A DNA stretch of 64,000 nucleotides from Streptomyces sp. GESEQ-4 (GTDB lineage Bacteria > Actinomycetota > Actinomycetes > Streptomycetales > Streptomycetaceae), in the NCBI RefSeq assembly GCF_017948455.1, contig NZ_JAFFSU010000007.1, forward strand, positions 186,001 through 250,000, given 5' to 3'. This document shows positions 50,846-63,637 of this stretch, one piece after another. The translations under genes and the position numbers were made by a program. The notes below the pieces were generated by a model. That model ran no database searches. It saw only the letters and a list, made by a program, of their open reading frames with translations, and had not been told where the DNA came from. Position 1 is the stretch's first letter; each line of letters begins with the position of its first letter.

Positions 50846-51886
50846 GTGGCCGGCAAACCGATCAGGCCTGTGAACGCCATCGACCAGACTCGCCGGATGC
50901 TCTCCCTGGTGACGTACCTGAGGGAGCGCCCCGGCGCCCGGCTCGAGGACGTCGCCCGCGCTTTCGGGATCACCGAGGACGAGCTGGTCTCCGACCTCGA
51001 TGTGCTGCCCATGTGCGGCACCAGCTTCCGCGGCGGCGATCTGCTCGACATCGACACCGACGGCGAGCGGATCTGGTGGCACAACCCCGCCGCCCTCGGG
51101 GCGGAGACGGCGGATCCGCTCAGGCTCGCCGCCGACGAGGCGACCGCGCTGCTGGTGGCGGCCCGTGCCGTTGCCACGCTGCCCGGTCTGCGGGAGAGCG
51201 ACCGGCAGGCGCTGCTGCGGGCCACCGCCAAGGTGGAGGCCGCGGCCGGTGAGGCGGCCGGCGCCAGCGCCCGGCTGTCGGTGACCTTCGAATCGGAGGG
51301 CGGCGTCTTCGCGGACGTCGACCGGGCGATCTCCGAGCGCCGCCGTCTGTGGATCCGCTACTACTCGCCCGCCCGGGACGAGGTCACCGAGCGCGAGATC
51401 GACCCCATCCGCCTGGTCAGCGTGGGCCACACCTATGTGGAGGCCTGGTGCCGCCGCTCCGAGGCACGCCGCACCTTCCGTCTCGACCGGGTCGCCGAGA
51501 TCAAGATCCTGGACGAGCCGTCTGCGCCCCCCGAGGTGGAGCTGCGAGACCTGTCGGAGGGTCTGGTGCAGCCCGCCGCCGAGGACCCGGAGGTCGTCGT
51601 CGAGGTCGGCCCGGGCGGGCGCTGGGTCGCCGAGTACTACCCGCACGACAGCGCGGATGAGCTTCCCGACGGCGGGCTGCGTATCACTCTGCGCACCCCC
51701 GACCCGGCGTCGCTGCGCCGCCTGGCGCTCCGGCTCGGGCGCGACGGCCGGATCGTGTCACCGCGCGAGCTGGCCGACAGCGCCCGGCACGCGGCCCGTG
51801 AGGCGCTGGCGGCGTACGACGGCATCGAGGCGCAGGCTCCCGGGGAGCACGGGGTGCGAGGCGGGCGGGACGACGGGCCGGAGTGA
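50846..51886 (+). CDS. pafC: WYL-domain transcriptional regulator PafC
   Basis: A 346-residue partner of PafB with the same layout: helix-turn-helix (about 10-75, LSLVTYLRERPGARLEDVAR), WYL domain (about 150-240, RRRLWIRYYSPARDEVTERE, then YVEAWCRRSEARRTFRLDRV) and a C-terminal domain. GTG 50846 is used. Its 18-base distance from pafB indicates translation from one mRNA. The pair is the usual companion of pafA. Confidence 0.93.
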   Translation: MAGKPIRPVNAIDQTRRMLSLVTYLRERPGARLEDVARAFGITEDELVSDLDVLPMCGTSFRGGDLLDIDTDGERIWWHNPAALGAETADPLRLAADEATALLVAARAVATLPGLRESDRQALLRATAKVEAAAGEAAGASARLSVTFESEGGVFADVDRAISERRRLWIRYYSPARDEVTEREIDPIRLVSVGHTYVEAWCRRSEARRTFRLDRVAEIKILDEPSAPPEVELRDLSEGLVQPAAEDPEVVVEVGPGGRWVAEYYPHDSADELPDGGLRITLRTPDPASLRRLALRLGRDGRIVSPRELADSARHAAREALAAYDGIEAQAPGEHGVRGGRDDGPE

Positions 51887-51938
51887 GCCGCACCGGGCGT
51901 GCCGGAGGCGAACGACCAGGAGAAGAGGAGCAGGGGCT

Positions 51939-52229
51939 TTGAGCGAGTCCGCGTCCGGGGTGCAGGGAATGTCGGTGGCGTCGGCGTTCGCCGGCATGAG
52001 AAGCGTGACTCCCGTGGTGTTCAGGGCGGGCTGCCCGGACTGCCGGGGCCGCTTCGAACTCACCGCGAACGCCCTGCGCCTGGCCATCGGCGCGAGCAGC
52101 CGCACCACCTTCTACTCCTTCACCTGCCCCGACTGCGGCGCGTCCGTGCGCAAGCCGGCGGGGGAGCGCATCGTCGAGCTGCTCACCGGTGGCGGGGTCA
52201 GCACACTGCGGCTGCACTCGACCCTCTAG
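51939..52229 (+). CDS. Small zinc-ribbon-like protein
   Basis: A 96-residue protein with two CPDC knuckles (C32/C35 and C63/C66), which fit one structural zinc site. The start is uncertain: TTG 51939 is preferred because GGAG lies 8 bases upstream, but ATG 51969 is in frame. There is no signal peptide or membrane segment. The function is unknown; it may bind nucleic acid or a partner. It lies between pafC and tatA. Confidence 0.7.
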   Translation: MSESASGVQGMSVASAFAGMRSVTPVVFRAGCPDCRGRFELTANALRLAIGASSRTTFYSFTCPDCGASVRKPAGERIVELLTGGGVSTLRLHSTL

Positions 52230-52239
52230 GCTCGGCGTC

Positions 52240-52434
52240 ATGTTCTGGCCGATGTTCGCCGTCGCTGTGGGTTTTGCCTCTCTCGCCGTCCTCGGCGTGC
52301 TCGCGGTGCGGGTCTTCCTGGAGGCACAGCGCCTGGGCAGGCAGGTTTCGGACTCGGCGGCTCGTATCAACCGGGCCGCGGAGGAGCTGGAGCGTGCGTC
52401 TTTGAGCGCGGCGCGCACTGTGGACTCGCTGTAA
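52240..52434 (+). CDS. Small membrane-anchored hypothetical protein
   Basis: A 64-residue protein. Residues 4-24 form one membrane segment (MFAVAVGFASLAVLGVLAVRV); the rest is an amphipathic helix (QRLGRQVSDSAARINRAAEEL). It has a TatB-like outline but is much shorter and lacks the Tat family Glu/Pro hinge. ATG 52240 is 7 bases after a TAGGCT box that overlaps the preceding stop codon. Confidence 0.65.
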   Translation: MFWPMFAVAVGFASLAVLGVLAVRVFLEAQRLGRQVSDSAARINRAAEELERASLSAARTVDSL

Positions 52435-52696
52435 GTCCGGCTGAGGATGCCCTGTGAGTCCTGCGTCTGATGCGCTTTGGGCTGCTTCGCCCTGTCACCC
52501 TGGTGGCTCCGGCAGGTACGCTGCTGGTCGCGGCCCGGAAAACGAGGCTCGGGTCGCGGACCGGGAGTACGCACAGGGATTGCCACCCGTTTACCCCTGA
52601 GCGTTACGATCGCTGTCAAGCACGATCGATCGGATGAGTGTTCGACCGATCGGACAGCACCCCACCCCAGCCGCCTCGGTGAGAAGGTAAAGACTT
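52435..52696 (+). promoter_or_regulatory. Upstream region of tatA
   Basis: These 262 bases contain no gene. Four CGATCG palindromes occur at 52607, 52623, 52627 and 52647, and the segment around them is AT-richer than the surroundings. GAGAAGG at about 52680-52686 is the tatA ribosome binding site. Confidence 0.45.
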
Positions 52697-52987
52697 ATGT
52701 TCGGAAGGCTCGGAGCCCCCGAGATCATTCTCATCCTCGTCGTCATCATCCTGCTGTTCGGCGCGAAGAAGCTTCCGGACATGGCGCGCTCGCTCGGCAA
52801 GTCCGCGCGCATCCTCAAGAGCGAGGCCAAGGCGATGAAGACGGAGGGCCAGGACAACGCCTCCGCTCCCGCGGCCCCGCCGCAGACCGACGAGCAGCCC
52901 CCCGCTCAGCGCACCATCCAGGCCGCCCCCGGCGACGTGACCAGCTCACGGCCGGTCACCGAGCCGACGGACACGTCCAAGCGCTGA
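52697..52987 (+). CDS. tatA: Sec-independent translocase subunit TatA
   Basis: A 96-residue Tat component that oligomerises to form the conduit for folded proteins. One membrane helix (APEIILILVVIILLFGAKKL, about 7-26) is followed by the LFGAKKLPDMARSLGKSARI amphipathic helix. The C-terminal 45 residues are Pro/Thr-rich and disordered. It is 47 bases upstream of tatC. The exported propeller protein at 14159 carries a Tat signal and would use this system. Confidence 0.94.
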   Translation: MFGRLGAPEIILILVVIILLFGAKKLPDMARSLGKSARILKSEAKAMKTEGQDNASAPAAPPQTDEQPPAQRTIQAAPGDVTSSRPVTEPTDTSKR

Positions 52988-53034
52988 CGCAGGGCCGGTG
53001 ACCACCGGCCCGCTGCACGAGATGGGAATGTGGG

Positions 53035-53985
53035 TTGCTGAAGTCTGCCCGCAAGCAGGAGAGGGATCCCGAGGGGCGGATGCCCCTCGCGGAGCACCTT
53101 CGCGAGCTTCGCAACCGGCTCGCGAAGGCGCTGTTGGCCATCGTCGCCATCACGGTCGTCGCCGCCTTCTTCTACAACGACATCATCAACATCCTCACCA
53201 AGCCGATCCTCGACTCGGTCGGCTGTGGCAAGACGTTCGAGCAACTGGCGAACACGTCCAAGTCCACCGAGCCGTGCGCGCAGATCACCATCAACGGTCT
53301 GCTCACTCCCTTCACGCTCGCGCTGAAGGTGTCGTTGATGGCCGGTGTCGTTCTGGCCTCGCCGGTCTGGCTGTTCCAGCTGTGGGCCTTCGTCGCGCCC
53401 GGTCTGCACCGGCACGAGAAGAAGTACGCCTACGCGTTCGTCGGCATGGGCGCTCCGCTCTTCCTCTTCGGCGCCTACTTCGCCTACTCGGTGCTGCCCA
53501 CCACGGCGGAGGTGCTGCTCCAGTTCAGCCCGGAGAACACCGACAACCTCCTGCCGCTGGACGACCTGCTCGATCTGGTCACCCGCATGGTGATCGTCTT
53601 CGGCCTCTCCTTCGAGCTGCCCCTGCTGCTGATCTTCCTCAACCTGACCGGGGCGATCACCGGCAAGCGCATGCTCGGCTGGTGGCGAGCGATGATCATG
53701 GGCATCACGGTCTTCGCGGCGGTCGCGACGCCCAGCACCGACCCGCTGACGATGCTCGCGCTCGCCGGACCGATCTGGATCCTGTACTTCGCCGCGACCG
53801 CCTTCTCGTTGATCAACGACAAGCGCCGGCGTCGCCGCGATGCCCTGGGCCCCGCCGACGACGAGGCCTCCGACCTGGACCTCACCCCCGAGGACATCGG
53901 CGAGGTCGAGACGGTCTCCGCCAACCGCGCGCTGCCGGAGCAGGCGGGCACGGACCGGGTCAACGGATACGACGACGTGACGTAG
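53035..53985 (+). CDS. tatC: Sec-independent translocase subunit TatC
   Basis: A 316-residue membrane protein that binds twin-arginine signal peptides. The start is TTG (LKSARKQERDPEGRMPLAEHL), matching the family N terminus PLAEHLRELRNRL. Six hydrophobic helices follow; a conserved Glu lies in the periplasmic/cytoplasmic region near LSFELPLLLIFLNL. The C-terminal tail is acidic. No tatB-like gene lies between tatA and tatC; TatB is probably encoded elsewhere. Confidence 0.94.
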   Translation: MLKSARKQERDPEGRMPLAEHLRELRNRLAKALLAIVAITVVAAFFYNDIINILTKPILDSVGCGKTFEQLANTSKSTEPCAQITINGLLTPFTLALKVSLMAGVVLASPVWLFQLWAFVAPGLHRHEKKYAYAFVGMGAPLFLFGAYFAYSVLPTTAEVLLQFSPENTDNLLPLDDLLDLVTRMVIVFGLSFELPLLLIFLNLTGAITGKRMLGWWRAMIMGITVFAAVATPSTDPLTMLALAGPIWILYFAATAFSLINDKRRRRRDALGPADDEASDLDLTPEDIGEVETVSANRALPEQAGTDRVNGYDDVT

Positions 53986-54009
53986 CCGCCTCCACGAACA
54001 GAACACACA

Positions 54010-54044
54010 GGGCGCCCCCATCACTACGCGTGGTGGGGGCGCCC
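54010..54044 (+). terminator. Terminator after tatC
   Basis: Fifteen-bp arms with one mismatch (GGGCGCCCCCATCAC and GTGGTGGGGGCGCCC) and a 5-base loop, 25 bases after the tatC stop. Confidence 0.85.
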
Positions 54045-54136
54045 CGCGTTCGCGGCAGGCCCCGAGGGCAGGGACTGCGCAGATCCGGATATTGATCGTC
54101 CTGTTGTCAGTGGGGCCCGGTACGCTCGAAAGCACG

Positions 54137-56944
54137 ATGACAGAGGACCTCTCACCGGCCGAGCGGTATGCGGCGGCGCGTAAGCGCGCTGTCGAGCAGG
54201 CCACCGCGCTCGCCTCCTTCCGCGAGATGTACGACTTCGGCCTCGACCCCTTCCAGATCGAGGCCTGCGAGGCGCTCGAATCGGGGAAGGGCGTGCTGGT
54301 GGCCGCGCCCACCGGCTCCGGCAAGACGATCGTGGGCGAGTTCGCCGTCCACCTCGCCCTGATGCAGGGCAAGAAGTGCTTCTACACCACCCCCATCAAG
54401 GCGCTGTCGAACCAGAAGTACGCCGACCTGTGCCGCCGTTACGGCACGGGCATGGTCGGTCTCCTCACCGGTGACAACAGCGTCAACTCCGACGCCCCAG
54501 TGGTCGTGATGACCACCGAGGTGCTGCGGAACATGCTGTACGCCGGATCGCAGACCCTCCTCGGACTCGGCTATGTGGTCATGGACGAGGTGCACTACCT
54601 CTCCGACCGGTTCCGGGGCGCCGTATGGGAAGAGGTGATCATTCACCTCCCCGAGTCGGTGACCCTGGTGTCGCTGTCGGCGACTGTGTCGAACGCCGAG
54701 GAGTTCGGCGACTGGCTCGACACGGTCCGCGGTGACACCGAGGTGATCGTCTCCGAGCACCGGCCCGTGCCGCTGTTCCAGCATGTCCTCGCCGGACGCC
54801 GGATGTACGACCTGTTCGAGGAGGGCGAGGGCCACAAGAAGGCCGTCAACCCGGACCTCACCCGGCTCGCGCGCATGGAGGCGACCAGACCGTCGTACCA
54901 GGACCGCAGACGCGGGCGGGCCATGCGGGAGGCCGATCGGGAGCGGGAGCGCAGATCCAGGTCGCGGGTGTGGACACCCGGACGGCCCGAGGTTATCGAG
55001 CGGCTCGAGGCCGAGGGGCTGCTGCCCGCCATCACCTTCATCTTCAGCCGCGCCGCCTGCGAGTCCGCCGTTCAGCAGTGCCTGTACGCCGGGCTGCGGC
55101 TCAATGACGACGAGGCACGGGAGCGGGTCCGCTCCCTGGTCGAGGAGCGCACGGCCTCGATTCCCACCGAAGACCTGCATGTGCTCGGGTACTACGAGTG
55201 GCTGGAGGGACTGGAGCGCGGGATCGCGGCCCACCACGCGGGCATGCTGCCGACGTTCAAGGAGGTCGTCGAGGAGCTGTTCGTCCGCGGCCTCGTCAAG
55301 GCCGTGTTCGCCACCGAGACGCTGGCACTGGGCATCAACATGCCCGCCCGGTCCGTGGTGCTGGAGAAGCTCGTCAAGTGGAACGGCGAGCAGCATGCCG
55401 ACATCACCCCCGGTGAGTACACCCAGTTGACCGGTCGTGCCGGGCGCCGCGGCATCGATGTCGAAGGACATGCCGTGGTGCTGTGGCAGCGCGGGATGAG
55501 CCCGGAGCACCTGGCGGGACTGGCCGGTACGCGCACGTATCCGCTGCGGTCCAGCTTCAAGCCGTCGTACAACATGGCCGTCAACCTCGTCGAGCAGTTC
55601 GGGCGGCACCGTTCGCGGGAGCTGCTGGAGACGTCCTTCGCGCAGTTCCAGGCCGACAAGTCGGTCGTGGGGATCTCGCGGCAGGTGCAGCGCAACGAGG
55701 AGGGGCTCGCGGGCTACAAGGAGTCCATGACCTGCCACCTCGGGGACTTCGAGGAGTATGCGCGGCTGCGGCGTGAGCTCAAGGACCGGGAGACCGAACT
55801 GGCCAAGCAGGGCGCGGCGGAGCGGCGTGCCGAGGCCGCCGTCGCGCTGGAGAAGCTCAAGCCGGGTGACGTCATCCATGTGCCGACCGGCAAGTACGCG
55901 GGGCTGGCACTGGTGCTGGATCCGGGACTGCCGGCCGGGCGGTCCAACGGCCACCGCGGCTTCGAGCACCACGACGGGCCGCGCCCGCTGGTCCTGACCG
56001 CCGAGCGGCAGGTCAAGCGGCTGGCGTCGATGGACTTCCCGGTGCCCGTCGAGGCGTTGGAGCGGATGCGGATCCCGAAGTCCTTCAATCCGCGCTCACC
56101 GCAGTCGCGTCGCGACCTCGCCTCCGCGCTGCGGACCAAGGCCGGGCACATCCCCCCGGAGCGGCATCGCAAGAAGCGGTCGCAGGCCGCCGACGACCGG
56201 GAGATCGCCCGGCTGCGGACGGCGATCCGGGCGCATCCGTGCCATGGGTGCAACGACCGTGAGGATCACGCGCGTTGGGCCGAGCGGTATCACCGGCTGA
56301 TGAGGGACACCTCGCAGCTGGAGCGGCGCATCGAGGGCCGCACCAACACGATCGCCCGTACGTTCGACCGGATCGTCGCGTTGCTGACCGAGCTGGACTA
56401 TCTGCGCGGTGACGAGGTCACCGAGCACGGCAAACGGCTCGCCCGGCTGTACGGCGAGCTGGATCTGCTCTCGAGTGAATGCCTGCGTGAGGGGGTGTGG
56501 GAGGGGCTCGGTCCCGCCGAACTCGCCGCCTGTGTCTCGGCGTTGGTGTACGAGGCGCGGGTCGGGGACGATGCGATGGCGCCCAAGCTGCCGTCCGGGA
56601 AGGCGAAGGCCGCGCTCGGTGAGATGGTGCGGATCTGGGGGCGGCTGGACGCGCTGGAGGAGGAGTTCCGGATCACCCAGTCCGAGGGTGTCGGGCAGCG
56701 TGAGCCGGATCTCGGGTTTGCTTGGGCCGCGTACATGTGGGCGTCCGGGAAGGGCCTCGATGAGGTGCTGCGTGAGGCGGAGATGCCGGCGGGGGACTTT
56801 GTGCGGTGGTGCAAGCAGGTGATCGATGTGCTGGGGCAGATCTCTGCGGCGTCTGCGGCGGAGGGGTCGACCGTGGCGAAGAATGCGCGTAAGGCGGTTG
56901 ATGGGTTGCTGCGGGGGGTTGTGGCTTATTCGTCGGTCGGGTAG
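54137..56944 (+). CDS. helY: Ski2/Mtr4-like DEAD/DEAH-box helicase (HelY)
   Basis: A 935-residue superfamily 2 helicase. Motif I is APTGSGKTIVGEF, motif II DEVHYLSD, motif III SLSATVSNAEEFG, and motif VI TGRAGRRGIDVEG. Between them is a basic Arg-rich insertion (about 255-285). The C-terminal part is rich in coiled coil, with a DSHCT-type end region (ALGEMVRIWGRLDAL and similar). ATG 54137 fits the family start MTEDLSPAERYAAARKRA. In actinobacteria HelY is predicted to unwind RNA or DNA and is encoded next to tatC. A TACGCT lies about 10 bases upstream. Confidence 0.93.
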   Translation: MTEDLSPAERYAAARKRAVEQATALASFREMYDFGLDPFQIEACEALESGKGVLVAAPTGSGKTIVGEFAVHLALMQGKKCFYTTPIKALSNQKYADLCRRYGTGMVGLLTGDNSVNSDAPVVVMTTEVLRNMLYAGSQTLLGLGYVVMDEVHYLSDRFRGAVWEEVIIHLPESVTLVSLSATVSNAEEFGDWLDTVRGDTEVIVSEHRPVPLFQHVLAGRRMYDLFEEGEGHKKAVNPDLTRLARMEATRPSYQDRRRGRAMREADRERERRSRSRVWTPGRPEVIERLEAEGLLPAITFIFSRAACESAVQQCLYAGLRLNDDEARERVRSLVEERTASIPTEDLHVLGYYEWLEGLERGIAAHHAGMLPTFKEVVEELFVRGLVKAVFATETLALGINMPARSVVLEKLVKWNGEQHADITPGEYTQLTGRAGRRGIDVEGHAVVLWQRGMSPEHLAGLAGTRTYPLRSSFKPSYNMAVNLVEQFGRHRSRELLETSFAQFQADKSVVGISRQVQRNEEGLAGYKESMTCHLGDFEEYARLRRELKDRETELAKQGAAERRAEAAVALEKLKPGDVIHVPTGKYAGLALVLDPGLPAGRSNGHRGFEHHDGPRPLVLTAERQVKRLASMDFPVPVEALERMRIPKSFNPRSPQSRRDLASALRTKAGHIPPERHRKKRSQAADDREIARLRTAIRAHPCHGCNDREDHARWAERYHRLMRDTSQLERRIEGRTNTIARTFDRIVALLTELDYLRGDEVTEHGKRLARLYGELDLLSSECLREGVWEGLGPAELAACVSALVYEARVGDDAMAPKLPSGKAKAALGEMVRIWGRLDALEEEFRITQSEGVGQREPDLGFAWAAYMWASGKGLDEVLREAEMPAGDFVRWCKQVIDVLGQISAASAAEGSTVAKNARKAVDGLLRGVVAYSSVG

Positions 56945-56986
56945 CGGGGGTGCGCCGTAGGGGTTGCCTTGGTTTGCCGGGTGCGG

Positions 56987-57033
56987 GTCGTCTGTGGCTT
57001 GTCGCGCAGTTCCCCGCGCCCCTGTCGGGGCGC
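56987..57033. repeat. Dispersed Streptomyces intergenic repeat, copy 2, with hairpin
   Basis: Segment 56991-57023 (GTGGCTTGTCGCGCAGTTCC, then CCGCGCCCCT) matches the reverse complement of 16314-16346. Directly after it, GCGCCCC-TGTC-GGGGCGC (57016-57033) forms a hairpin between the converging helY and atzF genes and could act as a bidirectional terminator. Confidence 0.75.
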
Positions 57034-57045
57034 TGCCGAACCGCC

Positions 57046-58686
57046 CTACGTGCTGAGATACGCGCGCCAGCCGCCGTACGACGTGATGTCCGCCGCCCCG
57101 TCCAGTGCTCCCGGTTCGCACAGGAAACCGGGGACGTGGGTGCCGTCGGCCAGTTCGACGGTGCCGAGGGTCATCGGGCGGGGGAGTGTGGCCAGCAGGC
57201 GGCCCAGGCCTTCGGCCGGGAGGCGCCATACCTCGGCCTCGATGGCGGCGCCGGTTTCGCCGGCGTGGACGAGGCCCGGCTTGGGTGGGGTGGTGGCGAG
57301 TGCGTGCAGGCGGTAGACGGGGGCGGTGGTGGTCGTACGGTCCAAACGGGCGCCCAGCGCGAGGAGTTGCGGGTTGAGGGGTTGGCCCGACAGATGGGCG
57401 CCGACGACCGCGAGCCTGGTCTCCGGCTGCAGCAGCCCGGCGATCCGGGTCAGCCGCTCGTCGGTGAACGCCGGGCCGATCAGCATCACGCCGAAGGGGA
57501 GGCCGTTCACCTCGCCCGCCGGGACGGCCACCGCCGCCAGGTCGAACAGGTTGGTGGAGTTGGTGAAGCGGCCCAGGCGGGCGTTGGCGCCCAGAGGATC
57601 GGCGGCGACCTCGCCGAGGGTGGGGTGGCCGGGTGTGGTGGGCAGCAACAGGGCGTCGGCGTCGGCGAGTTCGGCTTCGGCGCGGGCGCGCAGGGCGGCG
57701 AGCCGCTCCTGGTCGGCGTAGAGCTGGTGGGCCGGGATGTCGCGGGCGCGGGTGATGATGCCGGTGACGGTGGGGTCGAGGCCGGCGCCGCCTTCGGAGA
57801 GCGACTTGTCGATAAAACTCCCCACGGCGGTGTAGCGCTCGGCCACGAAGGCACCCTCGTAGAGCATCGCGGCGGCATCCGTGAACGGGGTGAGGTCGAT
57901 CGTCCGCACCTCCGCACCCGCCTCGGTGACCTGCCGTACCGCCGCCTCGTACGCCTCCGCCCAGCCCGGATCCAGCGCGCCGAGCTGCCGCGGCGAGGCG
58001 ACCGCGATCCGCCAGGGGCCCGGCGGGCGTTGGGGGAGCTGCTGGTCCACCGTGACCATGTACGACATCGCCTGCTCCGCTTCCGGGAGCGTCCGCGCGA
58101 GCACAGTCACGCAGTCGAGCGAGGCACAGGCCGGGACGACCCCCTCCGTCGGGACCAGGCCACGGGTGGGCTTGAGGCCGACGATGCCGTTGAAGGCGGC
58201 CGGCACCCGGCCCGAGCCCGCGGTGTCCGTGCCGAGTGCGAAGTCGACCAGGCCCAGCGCCACGGCGACCGCCGATCCGGAACTGGAACCGCCGCTGATC
58301 CGCGCCGGGTCGTACGCGTTGCGCACGGCGCCGTAGGGGGAGCGCGTGCCGACGAGACCCGTCGCGAACTGGTCCAGGTTCGTGGTGCCCAGCACCAGCG
58401 CACCGGCCGCACGCAGCCGGGCGACCACCGGAGCGTCCGCCTCCGGCCGGTAGGCGTACGACGGACAGCCCGCCGTGGTCGGCAGCCCCGCCACGTCGAT
58501 GTTGCCCTTGGCGGCGAACAGCCGCCCCGCGAGGGGGAGCCGCTCACCGCGGGCCACGCGTTCGTCGAGCGCCGCGGCCTCCGCCTCGACCTCCTCCCGC
58601 GGCCGCAGGTCGATCCACACCTCGGGACGGTCCACGGCCTCGATACGGGCGTAGGCGGCACGGACACGGGACACGACGGTCGACAT
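57046..58686 (-). CDS. atzF: Allophanate hydrolase
   Basis: A 546-residue amidase-signature enzyme that splits allophanate to ammonia and CO2. The Ser-cisSer-Lys triad is visible: K60 (FAAKGNID), Ser in ISGGSSSGSA (131-139) and S158 in GTDTAGSGRVPAAFNG. Residues about 435-546 are the C-terminal AtzF/DUR1-specific domain (HALATTPPKPGLVH, then GFLCEPGALDGAADITSYGG), which separates it from ordinary amidases. ATG 58686 is 12 bases downstream of the carboxylase stop. It is the last enzyme of the pathway and last gene of the operon. Confidence 0.94.
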   Translation of the reverse strand: MSTVVSRVRAAYARIEAVDRPEVWIDLRPREEVEAEAAALDERVARGERLPLAGRLFAAKGNIDVAGLPTTAGCPSYAYRPEADAPVVARLRAAGALVLGTTNLDQFATGLVGTRSPYGAVRNAYDPARISGGSSSGSAVAVALGLVDFALGTDTAGSGRVPAAFNGIVGLKPTRGLVPTEGVVPACASLDCVTVLARTLPEAEQAMSYMVTVDQQLPQRPPGPWRIAVASPRQLGALDPGWAEAYEAAVRQVTEAGAEVRTIDLTPFTDAAAMLYEGAFVAERYTAVGSFIDKSLSEGGAGLDPTVTGIITRARDIPAHQLYADQERLAALRARAEAELADADALLLPTTPGHPTLGEVAADPLGANARLGRFTNSTNLFDLAAVAVPAGEVNGLPFGVMLIGPAFTDERLTRIAGLLQPETRLAVVGAHLSGQPLNPQLLALGARLDRTTTTAPVYRLHALATTPPKPGLVHAGETGAAIEAEVWRLPAEGLGRLLATLPRPMTLGTVELADGTHVPGFLCEPGALDGAADITSYGGWRAYLST

Positions 58687-58698
58687 TGCTTGTGCTCC

Positions 58699-62207
<3,509 letters not shown>

Positions 62208-62211
<4 letters not shown>

Positions 62212-62804
62212 GCGCTCTCCCCGATCGTCATCTCCACCGCCGTCGGATCGAAGCCGTTGCAAGGGTTGTTGATCTGCGGGCAGTTGGAGACGAGGACCAG
62301 CACATCGCGTTCGGCGCGAAGGGTGAGGGAGAGGCCGGGGGCCGAGATGCCGTCGACGATGCCGAGGGTGCCGTCCTTCTCGACCGGCACGTTCATGTAC
62401 CAGTTGATGTTGGAGACCAGATCTCGCTTGCCCAGCCCGTACTTCGAGCCCTCCGCCAGGAAGTTGTCCACGCACGCGTGCTGCGACCAGGTGTGGTGGC
62501 CGTACCGGAGGGTGTTCGACTCCTTGGAGCAGGCGCCGCCGACCGTGTCGTGCCGGCCGACGTCGTCGGCGACCACCGTCATCAGCGGCGTGTGCTCGTT
62601 GGACATCAGCACACTGCCGGTGGTGAGGAAGAGGGCGCCCTGCGCTTGGATCGTGTCGGGCGCGCTGTAGCGGACCGACGTGTCCTGGGCGTCGTACACC
62701 AGGAAGTCGACGGCCTGGTTGCCGTGCAGGTCGGTGATGGTGAGTGTCTGGCCGGAGCGGACGACCGACGACCAGGCGGCGCGTGCGGGAACGACGGTCT
62801 TCAT
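62208..62804 (-). CDS. DUF1989 protein, carboxyguanidine deiminase subunit candidate (UAAP2)
   Basis: A 198-residue DUF1989 protein of the urea-amidolyase-associated type 2. Conserved segments include LHGNQAVDFLVYDAQDTSVR, RHDTVGGACSKESNTLRYGH and SNINWYMNVPVEKDGTLGIV; Cys and His residues are likely metal ligands or catalytic. Members of this family are now known as one subunit of carboxyguanidine deiminase (CgdA/CgdB), which converts carboxyguanidine to allophanate. ATG 62804 overlaps the upstream stop by 4 bases, so the operon is translationally coupled. Confidence 0.85.
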
Positions 62805-63637
62805 GCGAGCCCCCTCGCGGCGAGGAATTCGGCGGTGTTGAGGAAGGCGCGGTGGCCCTCGGGGGAGGCGTCCCACAGCGGGTCGCCGGCCTCGGTCGGC
62901 TCGCCGCGCCAGGCGAGGACCTCCAGCGGGGTGCTGACGTAGTCGTCCCGTGGGTCGACCGGATGGGGCACGTTGGCGATGAGCACGGTGACGTCCTGCT
63001 CGGCGCGCAGTGTCACACTGCCGCCGGGGCCGGCCGAGCCGGTGAAGTCCAACGCGCCGTCCTCGCGCACCTCCACGCCCTGGAAGAACGACAGCGACGG
63101 CGGCAGGTCGCGCGGTGCGAGGCCGTGCTTCGCGGCGGCCAGCTTGAACAGCTCACGTCCGGCCGGCGAGCCGGACTGCGGGGCGCCGTCGCCGTACCGC
63201 TCGATGTTGCGTACGAGGGTGGAGGTGCCGCAGAGCGCGTCGTGCCGCCCGGAGGTGTCGGCGATCAGCGAGGCGAGGACACGACCCTGGTCGGAGAGGA
63301 GCAGCAGGCCCTCGCCGAGGTAGGCGTTCCACTGGACCTTGACCGTGTCGGCGACGTTCAGCCGCTCCCACGGCCGGTCGGCGACGTACAGCAGCAGATG
63401 CGCGCAGGCGTCGCCGCGCAGATCGGTCAGCCGCAGCTCGGTGCCGCGGGCCAGCACCCGGTGCGTGTAGTTGCCGCCCGCCACCGTCTCCGCCCACACC
63501 AGCCGGCCCGCTTCCTGGGGCGGCTCGGGCCAGTCGGTGGCCGGGACGACGGGCATGGCCTCGGTGCGCGTGCCCTCCTGGGCGCGTGCGTGCGCACGGG
63601 CTCCGTACGTGGTCGCTGTTGCCTTCCCTGGTGTCAT
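62801..63637 (-). CDS. DUF1989 protein, carboxyguanidine deiminase subunit candidate (UAAP1)
   Basis: A 278-residue DUF1989 protein of the urea-amidolyase-associated type 1, first gene of the operon. Conserved segments: RGDACAHLLLYVADRPWERL, SGRHDALCGTSTLVRNIERY and LSFFQGVEVREDGALDF. It pairs with the next gene as the second deiminase subunit. ATG 63637 has GGAGGT about 5 bases upstream. The first 45 residues are variable and Ala-rich. Confidence 0.85.
   Translation of the reverse strand: MTPGKATATTYGARAHARAQEGTRTEAMPVVPATDWPEPPQEAGRLVWAETVAGGNYTHRVLARGTELRLTDLRGDACAHLLLYVADRPWERLNVADTVKVQWNAYLGEGLLLLSDQGRVLASLIADTSGRHDALCGTSTLVRNIERYGDGAPQSGSPAGRELFKLAAAKHGLAPRDLPPSLSFFQGVEVREDGALDFTGSAGPGGSVTLRAEQDVTVLIANVPHPVDPRDDYVSTPLEVLAWRGEPTEAGDPLWDASPEGHRAFLNTAEFLAARGLA

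Noticed and set aside
52240..52434. Small membrane protein as tatB
   Set aside because: It has a TatB-like outline but is only 64 residues and lacks the Tat hinge residues, so it is left as hypothetical.
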